Below, in pieces: positions 7,812-16,053 of a DNA stretch of 64,000 bases. Position 1 is the first letter of the stretch. Each line of letters begins with the position of its first letter. Location: positions 124,001 through 188,000 of the forward strand of contig NZ_CAJGBN010000012.1 in NCBI RefSeq assembly GCF_904426505.1, given 5' to 3'. The position numbers and the translations under genes were made by a program. Below the pieces are notes generated by a model that worked only from the letters and a program-made list of their open reading frames with translations, did not search any database and had not been told where the DNA came from. The stretch comes from Rubrivivax sp. A210 (GTDB taxonomy: Bacteria; Pseudomonadota; Gammaproteobacteria; Burkholderiales; Burkholderiaceae_C).

Positions 7812-9475
7812 GCTTGCGGCTCCTGGAAGCAGGCCGTGGGCAGCAGGCGGCCACCGCGGCAGCAACTGCACAGCTCGTCGTGGCCGATGGCGACGTGGTC
7901 GAAATTGACCTGTCCGTGGTCGGCGAAATGCCGGCGCAGGCGCCTTTCTATGCCGTGGTCGTACTCGGGCGCTATGAAGTGGGTGCCACCCACCGGCACG
8001 GCCGTGATCTGCCCGTCGCGCGCAACCAGCACGCCGTCCTTGTAGACCAGGCCCGGCCGGGCGAACATGGCCTCGACGTCGGCCTGCTCGCGGTAGACCA
8101 CGATGTCGGCCGCCGCGCCCACGCCCAGGTGGCCGCGGTCGGCCAAGCCCAGCAGACGGGCCGGAGCCGAGCGCGTCATGATGGCGATCTCGGTCAGCGT
8201 CAGCTCGCGGGTGATGCTGCGCAGAGCCGCATTCGCGGCCACGTCGGGATGCAGCTTGGCCAGTTGCTCCTCGCGGAAGCTGCGGTCCATCAGCAGGCGG
8301 ATCAGGTGCGGGTAGCTGGTGAAGGGGCCGCCATTGGGGTGGTCGGTGGTCAGCACCACGCGCCAGGGGTCGCGCACGAGCAGGAAGATCTCGAGCCCTA
8401 TGGCCCATTGCAGCGCGTTGACATAGCTCTGCTCGCGGTAGCGGAAGGGCACGACGCCGCAGCCGGCATCGCATTCGATGTCGGCGCCTATCCACTTGCG
8501 CGGCTGGGCCAGGCCACTCTGCGCGTACTGGCGCATGGTGTCGCCCGAGGCGGTGACCGTCTGGCCAAACATGATCTGACCGACGTCGATGCTGATGTTG
8601 GGACTGGCGTTCACCGCCTCGGCCAGCTGCAGCGCCGCCGACGAAAACTTCTTCGGCCCTTCCTTGCCGTAGGCGTGGAACTGGATGTGCGTCAGGTGGG
8701 CCGGCAGGCCCTCGAGCGCGGCAATGGTCTGCAACGTCGACTCGATATTGCCGGCCACGCCCAGGTTGCTGCCGTGGATGTGCAGCGGGTGCGGCACGCC
8801 CAGCTCGCGCAAGGCGCGCGCCAGCGTCTGCAGCACCTGGCGCGGCGTCACCTGCCAGTGCGTGTGCTGCTCGTCGACATCGAGCTTGCGCTGGTTGAAC
8901 TTGAAGGCCGAGATGCCGGCCGGGTTGACGACCTTGACGCCCATCGCCTTGCTGGCGTTGATGGTCCAGGCGGCGTAGTCGCGCACGAGCTGGAAGTCTT
9001 CGCCGCGCGCCAGCATCTCGAGGAAGATCTCGTCATTGCCCAGCAACACGTAGGCGCCGTGGTCGAGCACCGGCACGTCACCCATCTCCATGTGGGCGTG
9101 GCGGGCGTTGGCCGGCAGCATGGCCGGCTCGAAGGCCGCCGTGTAGCCCATCTCGACATAGCGGTAGCCGATGGCCAGCGTGCCCGGCGTGCAGCCGCCG
9201 CAGGAGGCCAGTTCCAGCGGCCCGGGCTTGACGACGCTGCGGCCGCGGTGCTCTTCGGGCAGCAGCATGCGCGCCAGGTTGACCTTGCCACCGCCGATGT
9301 GGGTGTGCATGTCGATGCCGCCGGCCATGATGATGCAGCCGCCGGCGTCTATCTCCTCGTCGACGCGGGCCAGCGGCGCGACGATGCGGCCGTCGCTGAC
9401 ATAGACGTCACGCACCTCGTCGACGCCGTGGCTGGGGTCGATGACGCGGCCTCCGCGCAGGCAAAGCGTCTTCAT
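7808..9475 (-). CDS. fhcA: formyltransferase/hydrolase complex subunit A (FhcA), zinc amidohydrolase
   Basis: This 555-residue protein is homologous to FwdA/FmdA of the amidohydrolase superfamily. The metal motif GGIDMHTHIGGG has His57 and His59, further His/Asp ligands follow (e.g. HIQFHAYG, TTDHPNGGPF), and the lysine/histidine core is intact. In bacteria FhcA hydrolyses formyl-methylofuran to formate. The ATG at 9475 overlaps the fhcB stop (ATGA); the open frame extending to 9745 is out-of-frame fhcB sequence. It ends in a GTGA overlap with fhcD. Confidence 0.95.
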   Translation of the reverse strand: MKTLCLRGGRVIDPSHGVDEVRDVYVSDGRIVAPLARVDEEIDAGGCIIMAGGIDMHTHIGGGKVNLARMLLPEEHRGRSVVKPGPLELASCGGCTPGTLAIGYRYVEMGYTAAFEPAMLPANARHAHMEMGDVPVLDHGAYVLLGNDEIFLEMLARGEDFQLVRDYAAWTINASKAMGVKVVNPAGISAFKFNQRKLDVDEQHTHWQVTPRQVLQTLARALRELGVPHPLHIHGSNLGVAGNIESTLQTIAALEGLPAHLTHIQFHAYGKEGPKKFSSAALQLAEAVNASPNISIDVGQIMFGQTVTASGDTMRQYAQSGLAQPRKWIGADIECDAGCGVVPFRYREQSYVNALQWAIGLEIFLLVRDPWRVVLTTDHPNGGPFTSYPHLIRLLMDRSFREEQLAKLHPDVAANAALRSITRELTLTEIAIMTRSAPARLLGLADRGHLGVGAAADIVVYREQADVEAMFARPGLVYKDGVLVARDGQITAVPVGGTHFIAPEYDHGIERRLRRHFADHGQVNFDHVAIGHDELCSCCRGGRLLPTACFQEPQA

Positions 9476-10656
9476 GCCGCCTGCTCCGTCTTCAAGGCCT
9501 GCAAGGCCGCCAGCAGGCGCTGCAGCACTTCGGCCACCGTCGGCAGCGGCTCGGGCCGCACCGCGTGCAGCGGGATCATCACGACGCCGTCGGTGCGGAA
9601 GAGATGGCCGGCGCTGCCTATGCCGGGCGTGGCGACCGGGATGAAGACGCCGGCCCGGTCCGTCGCCGTGGCCGGGTGGCCCAGCACGATGGTGGGCAGT
9701 GCGGTCGCTGGCGGCGCCGCCTCGGTGCCGAAGCTGGCAATCCACAGCAGCAGGTCGACGCCACCGTCGTCCAGCAGGCGCTGGGCGTCGAAGCGCAGCG
9801 GCTCGTGTTCCAACCCATGGGGCCCGGCGCGCGAGCGCAGCGGCAGGCCGGAGAGCCAGGCAAAGACCTGGTTGACGGTGGCCGCGCCGTCGCCGCCGCC
9901 CAGTGCCAGGCTCGCCGCACGCGTCTTGCGGTTGAGCGTGGCAACCACGCGCTGCAAGGCCTCGACGATGAGCTCGCCCTGCGCCGGCAACCGGCCCGGC
10001 TCGTAGACCAGCACCGCGTAGCGCGCCGCCAGCAAACGCGCGGCCAGCGCCTGCAGTTCGGCCGGCGCGCCATCCACCGCGCGGCCTTCGACCAGGGCCG
10101 CCAGCCGTGCCGCGGCCGTGAAGGGGTCGCCGCTTTCGGCAATGACGACGATGCGCTCGTCATCGGGCGCGAGGCCGACGCGGCGCGCGAACTCGGGCAG
10201 GCGCGGCGCTGGCGCGCCGCCGAAGAAGACCACCAGGTCGGCGCGCGTCTTCACCTCGGCCAGCGTGGTGTTGAAGACGCCGCGATCCTGCAGCGCGCGC
10301 AGTCCCATCGTGAGGCCGCGGCCCTGGGCCGGGTCGCTGATGGCGCCGGTGGCGCAGGCCAGGCCATACAGCGCCCGCGCGCCGGCAACATCGGTGCCCA
10401 GGCCGCCGAACAGCGGCTGGCGGCTCGCCGCCAGCTGGCGCGCGGCGCTGTCCACGGCCTCGTCCAGAGTGCAGGCGCGGCCGGCTGCGCGGGGGCTGGC
10501 GGAGGCCGCACCAAAGCGGGCCAGCGCCGCCCGTGCGCGCGGGCAGTCGCTGTCCACCAGGGTCAATGCGCCATCCGGCTGTGCATGGCTGACGCCGAAG
10601 CCATCGCACAGCAGCGGACAGAAGGGGCAGCTCCAGGGCCGGATGGGTTCGCTCAT
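9472..10656 (-). CDS. fhcB: formyltransferase/hydrolase complex subunit B (FhcB)
   Basis: This 394-residue protein resembles formylmethanofuran dehydrogenase subunit B. The N-terminus starts PWSCPFCPLLCDGFGV, with three cysteines that resemble the archaeal cluster site. The bacterial subunit is generally regarded as having lost redox function and acting structurally in the formyl-hydrolysing complex. It is the first gene of fhcB-A-D-C and the fae homologue. A sigma-54-like site lies just upstream and would give an extremely short leader (~3 nt), so the ATG at 10656 has no clear Shine-Dalgarno. Confidence 0.92.
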   Translation of the reverse strand: MSEPIRPWSCPFCPLLCDGFGVSHAQPDGALTLVDSDCPRARAALARFGAASASPRAAGRACTLDEAVDSAARQLAASRQPLFGGLGTDVAGARALYGLACATGAISDPAQGRGLTMGLRALQDRGVFNTTLAEVKTRADLVVFFGGAPAPRLPEFARRVGLAPDDERIVVIAESGDPFTAAARLAALVEGRAVDGAPAELQALAARLLAARYAVLVYEPGRLPAQGELIVEALQRVVATLNRKTRAASLALGGGDGAATVNQVFAWLSGLPLRSRAGPHGLEHEPLRFDAQRLLDDGGVDLLLWIASFGTEAAPPATALPTIVLGHPATATDRAGVFIPVATPGIGSAGHLFRTDGVVMIPLHAVRPEPLPTVAEVLQRLLAALQALKTEQAA

Positions 10657-10670
10657 CGCGGCAGATCAAC

Positions 10671-10685
10671 GCAAGCCATGTGCCA
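10671..10685 (-). promoter_or_regulatory. sigma-54-like promoter of the fhc operon
   Basis: Read on the minus strand the site is TGGCACATGGCTTGC: a perfect TGGCAC (-24) and TTGC (-12) with GG-N10-GC spacing. With C10671 at -12 the start would be about 10659, only ~3 nt before the fhcB ATG. That is unusual and the main caveat. A palindrome centred 85 bp upstream of the -12 C supports enhancer-dependent control. Confidence 0.6.
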
Positions 10686-10748
10686 TTGCCGAACCGGGGC
10701 GAACCCGGGCGATAGGGGCGCCCAAACGGGCGCCAGGCGCCCAGATGT

Positions 10749-10763
10749 GCCACAGAGTGTGGC
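10749..10763. promoter_or_regulatory. inverted repeat upstream of fhc (candidate activator site)
   Basis: This is GCCACA-GAG-TGTGGC, a 6-bp perfect inverted repeat with a 3-bp spacer. On the minus strand it contains ACACTCTGT, nearly identical to ACACTGTGT in the palindrome upstream of mptG. Both are centred 85-86 bp upstream of their promoters' -12 C, a usual position for enhancer sites of sigma-54 activators. Confidence 0.5.
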
Positions 10764-10871
10764 GCTTTCGGTCGCCGGGGCCGTCGGCAAAGGCTTCCAG
10801 GGGCATGGCACGAAACATGATGCAGATGTGCGCATGTTGCGGCCCCCAGCCCCCCAGCCCCGCGCCATCGC

Positions 10872-11609
10872 TCAGCGTGGCCGACGCGGCTGTCGCGGCA
10901 GTTGGCCGTCATGCAGCGCACTGGCCACCAGCCAGGCCTCGGCGCCGGCCGCGGCTGCCTGGGCCAGGTCGGCCGCGCTGCGCACCCCACCCGCACCCAC
11001 CAGCCTGGCCTGGGGCGCCAGCCGGCGCAGCGCGGCCATGGTCTCGAGATCGGGGCCGGCGCCCGAGCCCACGCGCTCCAACGTCATCACGATCACGCGC
11101 TGGGGCCAGAGTTCGGGCGCGTCCCAGCAACCGGCGGTGTCCAGGCGCTGGCCGTCGCGGCGGTCCAGCGAAAGCGCAGCGCGGTCGCGGCCCAGCGAGG
11201 TGGCGGCAAAGGCCTCTTCCAATGCCCGGCGGGAACGCAGCGATTCGCTGGCCAGCACCGGCACCACACGCGCCGCCTGCGGCCCCAGCGCGGCCAGCAG
11301 GGCCTGGGCGGCGGCGGCATCGGCAAAGCCTGCGTCCAGCCACAGCTCGGTATCCGGCAGGCCCGCCAGCAGCGCCTGCAAGGCCGCCTGCTGGGCCACA
11401 CCGCCCATCAGCGCGTCGAGGTCGGCCACATACAGACGGCCGGCGTCACAGTGCTCGCAAAGAATGGTCGCCACTTCGAGGGGCTCACTGCTGCCGCACA
11501 ACTGCGACACGACGGGCTTGTACGAGCGGCGGTCGCCGCGCACGGCACGCACCACCCGGCCTTGCAACAGGTCGATGACGGGGATGAGCTGGATGTCCTG
11601 GTGGGCCAT
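10872..11609 (-). CDS. HisA-like TIM-barrel protein of the H4MPT cluster
   Basis: This 245-residue protein is related to HisA/HisF. It starts MAHQDIQLIPVIDLLQGRVVRAVRGDR and has the C-terminal phosphate-binding pattern LVGAGGVRSAADL. It is not the histidine enzyme: true hisA and hisF are elsewhere in the window, and the first half lacks typical HisA detail. Relatives recur in H4MPT gene clusters of methylotrophs and methanogens, with a presumed but unknown cofactor-biosynthesis role. The ATG at 11609 was chosen over an upstream codon because it begins the conserved strand. It is divergent from the mfnF homologue. Confidence 0.75.
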   Translation of the reverse strand: MAHQDIQLIPVIDLLQGRVVRAVRGDRRSYKPVVSQLCGSSEPLEVATILCEHCDAGRLYVADLDALMGGVAQQAALQALLAGLPDTELWLDAGFADAAAAQALLAALGPQAARVVPVLASESLRSRRALEEAFAATSLGRDRAALSLDRRDGQRLDTAGCWDAPELWPQRVIVMTLERVGSGAGPDLETMAALRRLAPQARLVGAGGVRSAADLAQAAAAGAEAWLVASALHDGQLPRQPRRPR

Positions 11610-11677
11610 GGGCCGTGACGGAACGGCAGCGCGTACTGCGCGACAAAACCAGTATCGCACCGGCACGGAGCCCCGAC

Positions 11678-12748
11678 GTGCAGCGGCCTGAGGTCTACGG
11701 CTGGGACATCGGTGGCGCCCACGTCAAGGCCTGCCGGCTGCAGGGCGGCGTGGTTGTCGATGCCGTCGAATGGGCCTGCCCGTTGTGGCAGGGCGAGGCA
11801 CATCTGGCGCGCGTTCTCGAAGCCGCCCGCAACCGCTGGCCGGGCTGGCGCGAGGCACGGCATGCGGTGACCATGACTGGCGAAATGGTCGACCTCTTCG
11901 AGCACCGCGAGGCCGGCGTGCAGCGCATCGCCGAACTGCTGGACCAGGGCCTCGACGCCGCCGCGCCGCTGCAGCTTTACGCCGCCGAGGCCGGCTGGTG
12001 TGCGCCCGAGCAAGTGGCACCGCACTGGGAGGCCATCGCCTCGGCCAACTGGCTGGCCACGGCCCACCACGCCGCGGCGGCGCTGGCGCCGGCGGCCGGC
12101 GTGCTGGTCGACATCGGCAGCACCACCACCGATCTCATTGCCTTCGGCGATGGGCGGGTGCTCAACACCGGCCGCAGCGACGCCGAGCGCCTGGCCAGCG
12201 GCGAACTCGCCTACCAGGGCGTGGTGCGCACGCCGCTGTGTGCGCTGGGTCCGCGCATCGCCTGGCGCGGGCGGCTGCTGAATGTGATGAACGAGTTCTT
12301 TGCGACCACCGCCGATGTCTACCGCCTGAGCGGCGAACTGGACCCGGCGCATGACCTGCATCCCGCCGCGGACAACGGCACCAAGGACGCCGCGGGCAGC
12401 CGCCGACGGCTGGCGCGCATGATCGGCCTCGATGCGCGCGAGGCCACGGCCGACGAGTGGCAGCTCTTCGCCCGCGCCTGGCGTGTACGCCAGACCGAGG
12501 AATTGCGCGGCCAGTTTGAACGCGTCGTCACCGAGCGCGGCCTGGGCGCCGGCGCCACCGTGGTCGCCGCCGGCTGTGGTGATTTCCTCGTGCCCGAGTT
12601 GCTGGCGCCCACCGCCCTCACCCGCTGCGTCGGCTACGCCAGCGCGGTGGCACGGCTGGCGCCCGACGGCGGCGCGCTGGCGCGCTGGACCCAGGTCTGT
12701 GCGCCTGCCGTGGCCGTGGCCAGCCTGCTGGATAGTGAGCAAGCCTGA
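11678..12748 (+). CDS. hydantoinase/oxoprolinase-family H4MPT-linked protein (MfnF homologue)
   Basis: This 356-residue ASKHA-fold protein has the phosphate motifs VYGWDIGGAHVKA at the N-terminus and VLVDIGSTTTDLIAFGDG near the middle. It belongs to the family that includes archaeal MfnF, which joins the aminomethylfuran unit to glutamyl-tyramine in methanofuran synthesis. In bacteria it would act in methylofuran synthesis. The start is placed at GTG 11678: a GGAG lies 8-9 nt upstream and the conserved N-terminus follows directly, whereas the in-frame GTG at 11615 adds a non-conserved extension. Its stop overlaps the mfnE homologue by one base. Confidence 0.82.
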   Translation: MQRPEVYGWDIGGAHVKACRLQGGVVVDAVEWACPLWQGEAHLARVLEAARNRWPGWREARHAVTMTGEMVDLFEHREAGVQRIAELLDQGLDAAAPLQLYAAEAGWCAPEQVAPHWEAIASANWLATAHHAAAALAPAAGVLVDIGSTTTDLIAFGDGRVLNTGRSDAERLASGELAYQGVVRTPLCALGPRIAWRGRLLNVMNEFFATTADVYRLSGELDPAHDLHPAADNGTKDAAGSRRRLARMIGLDAREATADEWQLFARAWRVRQTEELRGQFERVVTERGLGAGATVVAAGCGDFLVPELLAPTALTRCVGYASAVARLAPDGGALARWTQVCAPAVAVASLLDSEQA

Positions 12749-13347
12749 TGTGGGTGGTGAAGATAGGCGGAAGCCTCTGCGACGACCCGCTGCTGCCGCA
12801 GTGGCTGGACCTGCTGGCCACCCTGGGTGGTGGCCGCGTCACCGTGGTCAGCGGTGGCGCCGGCTTTGCCGACGAGGTGAGGCGCGCGCAGCGGCGCTGG
12901 CGCTTCGACGACCTCGCCGCCCACAACATGGCGGTGCTGGCGATGGTGCAGTTCGCCTACCTGATGCGCGCCCTCGAGCCGCAACTGCACGCAGCCGCCT
13001 GCGAGGCCGACATCCGCCGCGTGCTCAAGGCCGGACGCACCGCGCTGTGGGTGCCCTTCGAGCTGCAGCGCGACGCACCCGACGCCGACACCCACTGGGG
13101 CCACACCTCGGACAGCATCGCGCTGGACCTGGCCCGCCACCTGAATGCCGAGCGCCTGGTGCTGGTGAAGTCATGCCCCGTCGACCCGGCGGCCAGCCTC
13201 GATCAGCTGGGTGAACTGGGCATCGTCGACGCGCAGTTCGCGACGCGCTCGCGCCAGGCCGACTTTCCCATCGAGGTGCTGCCGCGCGAGAACCTCGAAC
13301 GCATGCGCGGCCTTCTGCTGGGCACCGTCCACCCGCAAGGCGGTTGA
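12748..13347 (+). CDS. amino acid kinase-family protein (MfnE homologue, methylofuran synthesis)
   Basis: This 199-residue small amino-acid-kinase fold protein begins MWVVKIGGSLCDDP, with VVSGGAGFADEVR and THWGHTSDSIALDLARH as nucleotide and substrate loops. Archaeal MfnE phosphorylates aminomethyl-furanmethyl phosphate to the diphosphate, the activated partner used by MfnF. Adjacency to the mfnF homologue in one operon supports the assignment. Its stop TGA directly abuts the reverse-strand stop of the convergent mfnB homologue (TGATCA), leaving no intergenic DNA. Confidence 0.82.
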   Translation: MWVVKIGGSLCDDPLLPQWLDLLATLGGGRVTVVSGGAGFADEVRRAQRRWRFDDLAAHNMAVLAMVQFAYLMRALEPQLHAAACEADIRRVLKAGRTALWVPFELQRDAPDADTHWGHTSDSIALDLARHLNAERLVLVKSCPVDPAASLDQLGELGIVDAQFATRSRQADFPIEVLPRENLERMRGLLLGTVHPQGG

Positions 13348-14070
13348 TCAGGCCGCAGCCGCGGGCCCGTGAAGGGCCGCGGACAGGTCGCTCAGACGCT
13401 GGCCATCGAGCGCCTCGCCGCGCCCGCCCACGCAGACGGCTGAGCGAAAGCCGGCGAAATCGGGCGCCAACGCACGCAGCACCGGCAGATGCGGCAGCCG
13501 CAACGCACCGGCCAGGCCGGCCAGCTTGCCGCAAGCACGCACCGCGGCCAGAAAGCGCTGCAGTTCGGCCTCGGCCATCACGTCGAAGAGGCTGCCGGCG
13601 AGCTTGTCGGCCGTGTCGACCATCAGCGCCGGAAAGCCGGCGGCACAGGCCTGGTCGACGCGCTCGAAGTCGAGCCCGCGGTCGGCGATGAAGACCGGCA
13701 CCACGGCGTGCGGGCATGTGGCCAGGGCTTGGATCAGCGCGGCGGCAGCCGGCGCGCGCTCGACGCCGACCTTGACGTAGTCGACGCCGCAGGCCGCAAC
13801 CGCATCCACCCGGGCCAGGATGGCCGCCAGGTCATGCGCCGGCAGATCGCCGATGGTGGCGCTCACCGGCAACCGGCTGCCCTGGCCGCGCAGCGGCAAC
13901 TCGCTGCCTTCGCCGCGCAACGCCGCCACCACCGCGGCGATGGTCGCCACCGGCAGCCCGCCCAGGGCGCCGTCGCGCGGCTCCTTGAGGTCGATGAAAT
14001 CGGCGCCGCCGCCGGCGGCCAGCAAGGCCTCGGCCACCGTGCGCACGCTCACCAGCATCTTCATCGTCAC
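13348..14070 (-). CDS. mfnB: (5-formylfuran-3-yl)methyl phosphate synthase (MfnB homologue)
   Basis: This 240-residue TIM-barrel protein has the family start MKMLVSVRTVAEALLAAGGADFIDLKEP and the motifs VDYVKVG and LDFERVDQA. MfnB condenses two glyceraldehyde-3-phosphates into the furan precursor, the first committed step of methanofuran/methylofuran synthesis. The start is taken as GTG 14070, which overlaps the upstream stop (GTGA) and has an AAGGA 8 nt before it; ATG 14064 is the alternative. It is the last gene of the operon led by the sigma-54 activator. Confidence 0.9.
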   Translation of the reverse strand: MTMKMLVSVRTVAEALLAAGGGADFIDLKEPRDGALGGLPVATIAAVVAALRGEGSELPLRGQGSRLPVSATIGDLPAHDLAAILARVDAVAACGVDYVKVGVERAPAAAALIQALATCPHAVVPVFIADRGLDFERVDQACAAGFPALMVDTADKLAGSLFDVMAEAELQRFLAAVRACGKLAGLAGALRLPHLPVLRALAPDFAGFRSAVCVGGRGEALDGQRLSDLSAALHGPAAAA

Positions 14071-14636
14071 AATGGCTGTCCTTGGTGGCGGTTCACGGCC
14101 TCGCGCAACCAGGCCCAGGCCTCGTGCTCGGCGGCGCCCGCCGTCTTGTCGATGGCGGTCTGCAGATAGGCCATCTCGGTGGCCACCTTGTCCGGTGGCA
14201 GCATGCGCAGCCGGCTGACCAGGATGGCGCCCTCCAACACCGCGGCCTGGGCACGGTTCAAGCCTATGAAGGGCGCATGGCTGGCCTCGTGGATGCGCGC
14301 CATCTCCAGCACCGGGCGCTGGTCGTCGTCGGCGCGCTCCCTCAGCTCCAGCTCGACATGGCCCAGCGCTGCCTGCAGGCGCATGCCGGCAATGCGTTCG
14401 GCCGGCAGCAGCGGCCAGCTGCGGCGCCCGGTGACGCAGCCGGCGAAGATGCGTGCGTCGGTGATCAGGTTGAGCACGGCGCAGCCCGTGGCGACGATGT
14501 TGTCCAGCGTGGTCGAGGGCTTGAAGGGCATCAGCACCACGCGCTCGCCGCGGTAGCGCACGCCCATGGGCGCCAGATGCGGCTGGCCGGCGGGCGAGAC
14601 CGTGGTGACCACGGCCTCGAATATCTGGTCATTCAT
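14067..14636 (-). CDS. DUF447 family flavin-reductase-like protein
   Basis: This 189-residue protein starts MNDQIFEAVVTTVSPAGQPHLAPMGV and has the split-barrel FMN-binding pattern typical of DUF447 proteins (STTLDNIVATGCAVLNLITDARIFA). DUF447 genes recur in H4MPT/methanofuran clusters of bacteria and archaea but have no established activity. The ATG at 14636 lies inside the end of the upstream DHPS-like gene (8-bp overlap). Its end overlaps mfnB. A flavin-dependent step in cofactor synthesis is a reasonable inference only. Confidence 0.82.
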   Translation of the reverse strand: MNDQIFEAVVTTVSPAGQPHLAPMGVRYRGERVVLMPFKPSTTLDNIVATGCAVLNLITDARIFAGCVTGRRSWPLLPAERIAGMRLQAALGHVELELRERADDDQRPVLEMARIHEASHAPFIGLNRAQAAVLEGAILVSRLRMLPPDKVATEMAYLQTAIDKTAGAAEHEAWAWLREAVNRHQGQPL

Positions 14637-16053
14637 CGGCGAGCTTCTTTTCGGCAGCCGGCGCAGGGCCGGCCGCAGCGGAACGGGTGGTGCCCGGCGC
14701 GCACCAGGCCGCCAAGTCTTGCGCGGCGCGCGGATCGGCGCAGCCCCAGTCCAGCGGCTGGTCTTGCACATAGCGCTTGCCCAGGCGCCAGGCGATCTCG
14801 GCGTGGGCCAGCTCCACGCCCATGTAGAAGGCGTGGCCGGCGTCGTGTTCCAGCCCCAGCCGCGGCCACAGCTCGAAGGCGCCCTGGCCCAGGCGCAGGC
14901 CGTCGCGGTTGTAGACGTGCAGGCCCTGGGCCGAGACCTGGACGCGGAAGTTCGGGTCGCGCACCTGGGCTGCGGTCTCGGTAATCTCTTCGGGCGTGTC
15001 GGGAAAGGGGTGGCGGGCGTGTACCGTCGCCAGCTGGCTGCTCAGGCCCTTGGGCAACACCTGCTGGCGCTGGGCCGCATGCATGATGCGGCGCGCCCAA
15101 TCGGCCTCGCGCACCGCCCGCCGCGCGTGCGGGCTGACCTGGGTGGTGAGCACGGCGCTCACGCCCAGCTCGGCGCAGATGCCGAACAGCAGTGCATTGA
15201 TGCCGCTGGTGTCGGCCTCGGTCAGCTCGGTGAGATTGCCCACGCCCATCATGATGGCCAGCTCGGGGAACAGCTCGCGCAGGCGCTGGTAGCGCACGAT
15301 GGAGGCGGTGAAGCCGAAGGGAATGGGGTCGAGGATGGCGTCGGCCAGGAAGGGCCGGCCACGCCTGAGCAGGGCCTCCACCGCCTTGTGCAGCGAGGCC
15401 TCGTCGTCTGGCGTGCGGCCTATCAGCACTGGCGTGGCCGCCACCTCGTCGGCCAGCCACAGCGTGTCGGGCGTCAGGCTCAGCAGGTAGTCGGCGCCGG
15501 CGCGGCCGCCGCGCAGCAGCTCGCCGCTGTCCATCGAATCGACGCTGACCTTCAGGCCCAGGGCCTTGAGCGCCTGCACCGCCTCGGCCAGGTGGCCGAA
15601 GGGCGTGTCGGGCAGGCAGCCGAGGTCGATCACGTCGGCGCCCTCGGCCACGAAAAGCCGGGCGCGGTCGACGATGGCTTCCACCGTGAGCCGGGGCGCG
15701 TCGACGATTTCGGCAAAGATCGTCACCGCGTGCTCGTTCAGCATCGCGGGCTGGGCGGCGCGCTTGAAGAACTGCGGCAAGTCCTTCAGTTCCTCGGGCC
15801 CGCGCTCCACCGGCAGGCCGTAGTGCTGCGACAGCGCCGCGAGATCGCCGCGGCAGCGGCCCGGCACGATGATGCGGTCGGCCTGCACCGGCGGCGCGAC
15901 GCGGCGGCGTATCAGGTCGGCCGTCATCAGCGCCGCCACCTGCACGCCGATCTCGCGCGCCTCCCAGGTGAAGGGCGGTGGCTGCAGGCCGGCTAGCACG
16001 CGCTCCAGGCTGGGCAGCGCCAGCCGGCCGGTCAGGAAGACGATGTGTTCCAT
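14629..16053 (-). CDS. dihydropteroate synthase-like H4MPT cluster protein (DUF6513-type)
   Basis: This 474-residue protein starts [23 protein letters not shown]. It contains a pterin-binding-like TIM barrel from about residue 125 to 330, with GADVIDLGCLPDT, VSVDSMDSGEL, LIGRTP and ILDPIPFGF. Archaeal relatives are proposed to act in tetrahydromethanopterin synthesis, at the step equivalent to dihydropteroate synthase. A regular folP lies 10 kb away, so this enzyme may serve H4MPT specifically. It overlaps afpA upstream by 22 bp and DUF447 downstream by 8 bp. Confidence 0.85.
   Translation of the reverse strand: MEHIVFLTGRLALPSLERVLAGLQPPPFTWEAREIGVQVAALMTADLIRRRVAPPVQADRIIVPGRCRGDLAALSQHYGLPVERGPEELKDLPQFFKRAAQPAMLNEHAVTIFAEIVDAPRLTVEAIVDRARLFVAEGADVIDLGCLPDTPFGHLAEAVQALKALGLKVSVDSMDSGELLRGGRAGADYLLSLTPDTLWLADEVAATPVLIGRTPDDEASLHKAVEALLRRGRPFLADAILDPIPFGFTASIVRYQRLRELFPELAIMMGVGNLTELTEADTSGINALLFGICAELGVSAVLTTQVSPHARRAVREADWARRIMHAAQRQQVLPKGLSSQLATVHARHPFPDTPEEITETAAQVRDPNFRVQVSAQGLHVYNRDGLRLGQGAFELWPRLGLEHDAGHAFYMGVELAHAEIAWRLGKRYVQDQPLDWGCADPRAAQDLAAWCAPGTTRSAAAGPAPAAEKKLADE

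Noticed and set aside
10801..10830. TGGCACGAAACATGATGC upstream of the fhc operon as a plus-strand sigma-54 site
   Set aside because: The -12 dinucleotide at the required spacing is GA, not GC, and no plus-strand gene starts within a sensible distance.
10872..11609. Calling the HisA-like protein the histidine enzyme HisA
   Set aside because: A complete hisA lies in the his cluster at 31405-32145 and this gene is embedded among H4MPT genes.
7814..11691. Long plus-strand frames opposite fhcA and fhcB
   Set aside because: They overlap strongly supported fhc genes and show no conserved motifs.
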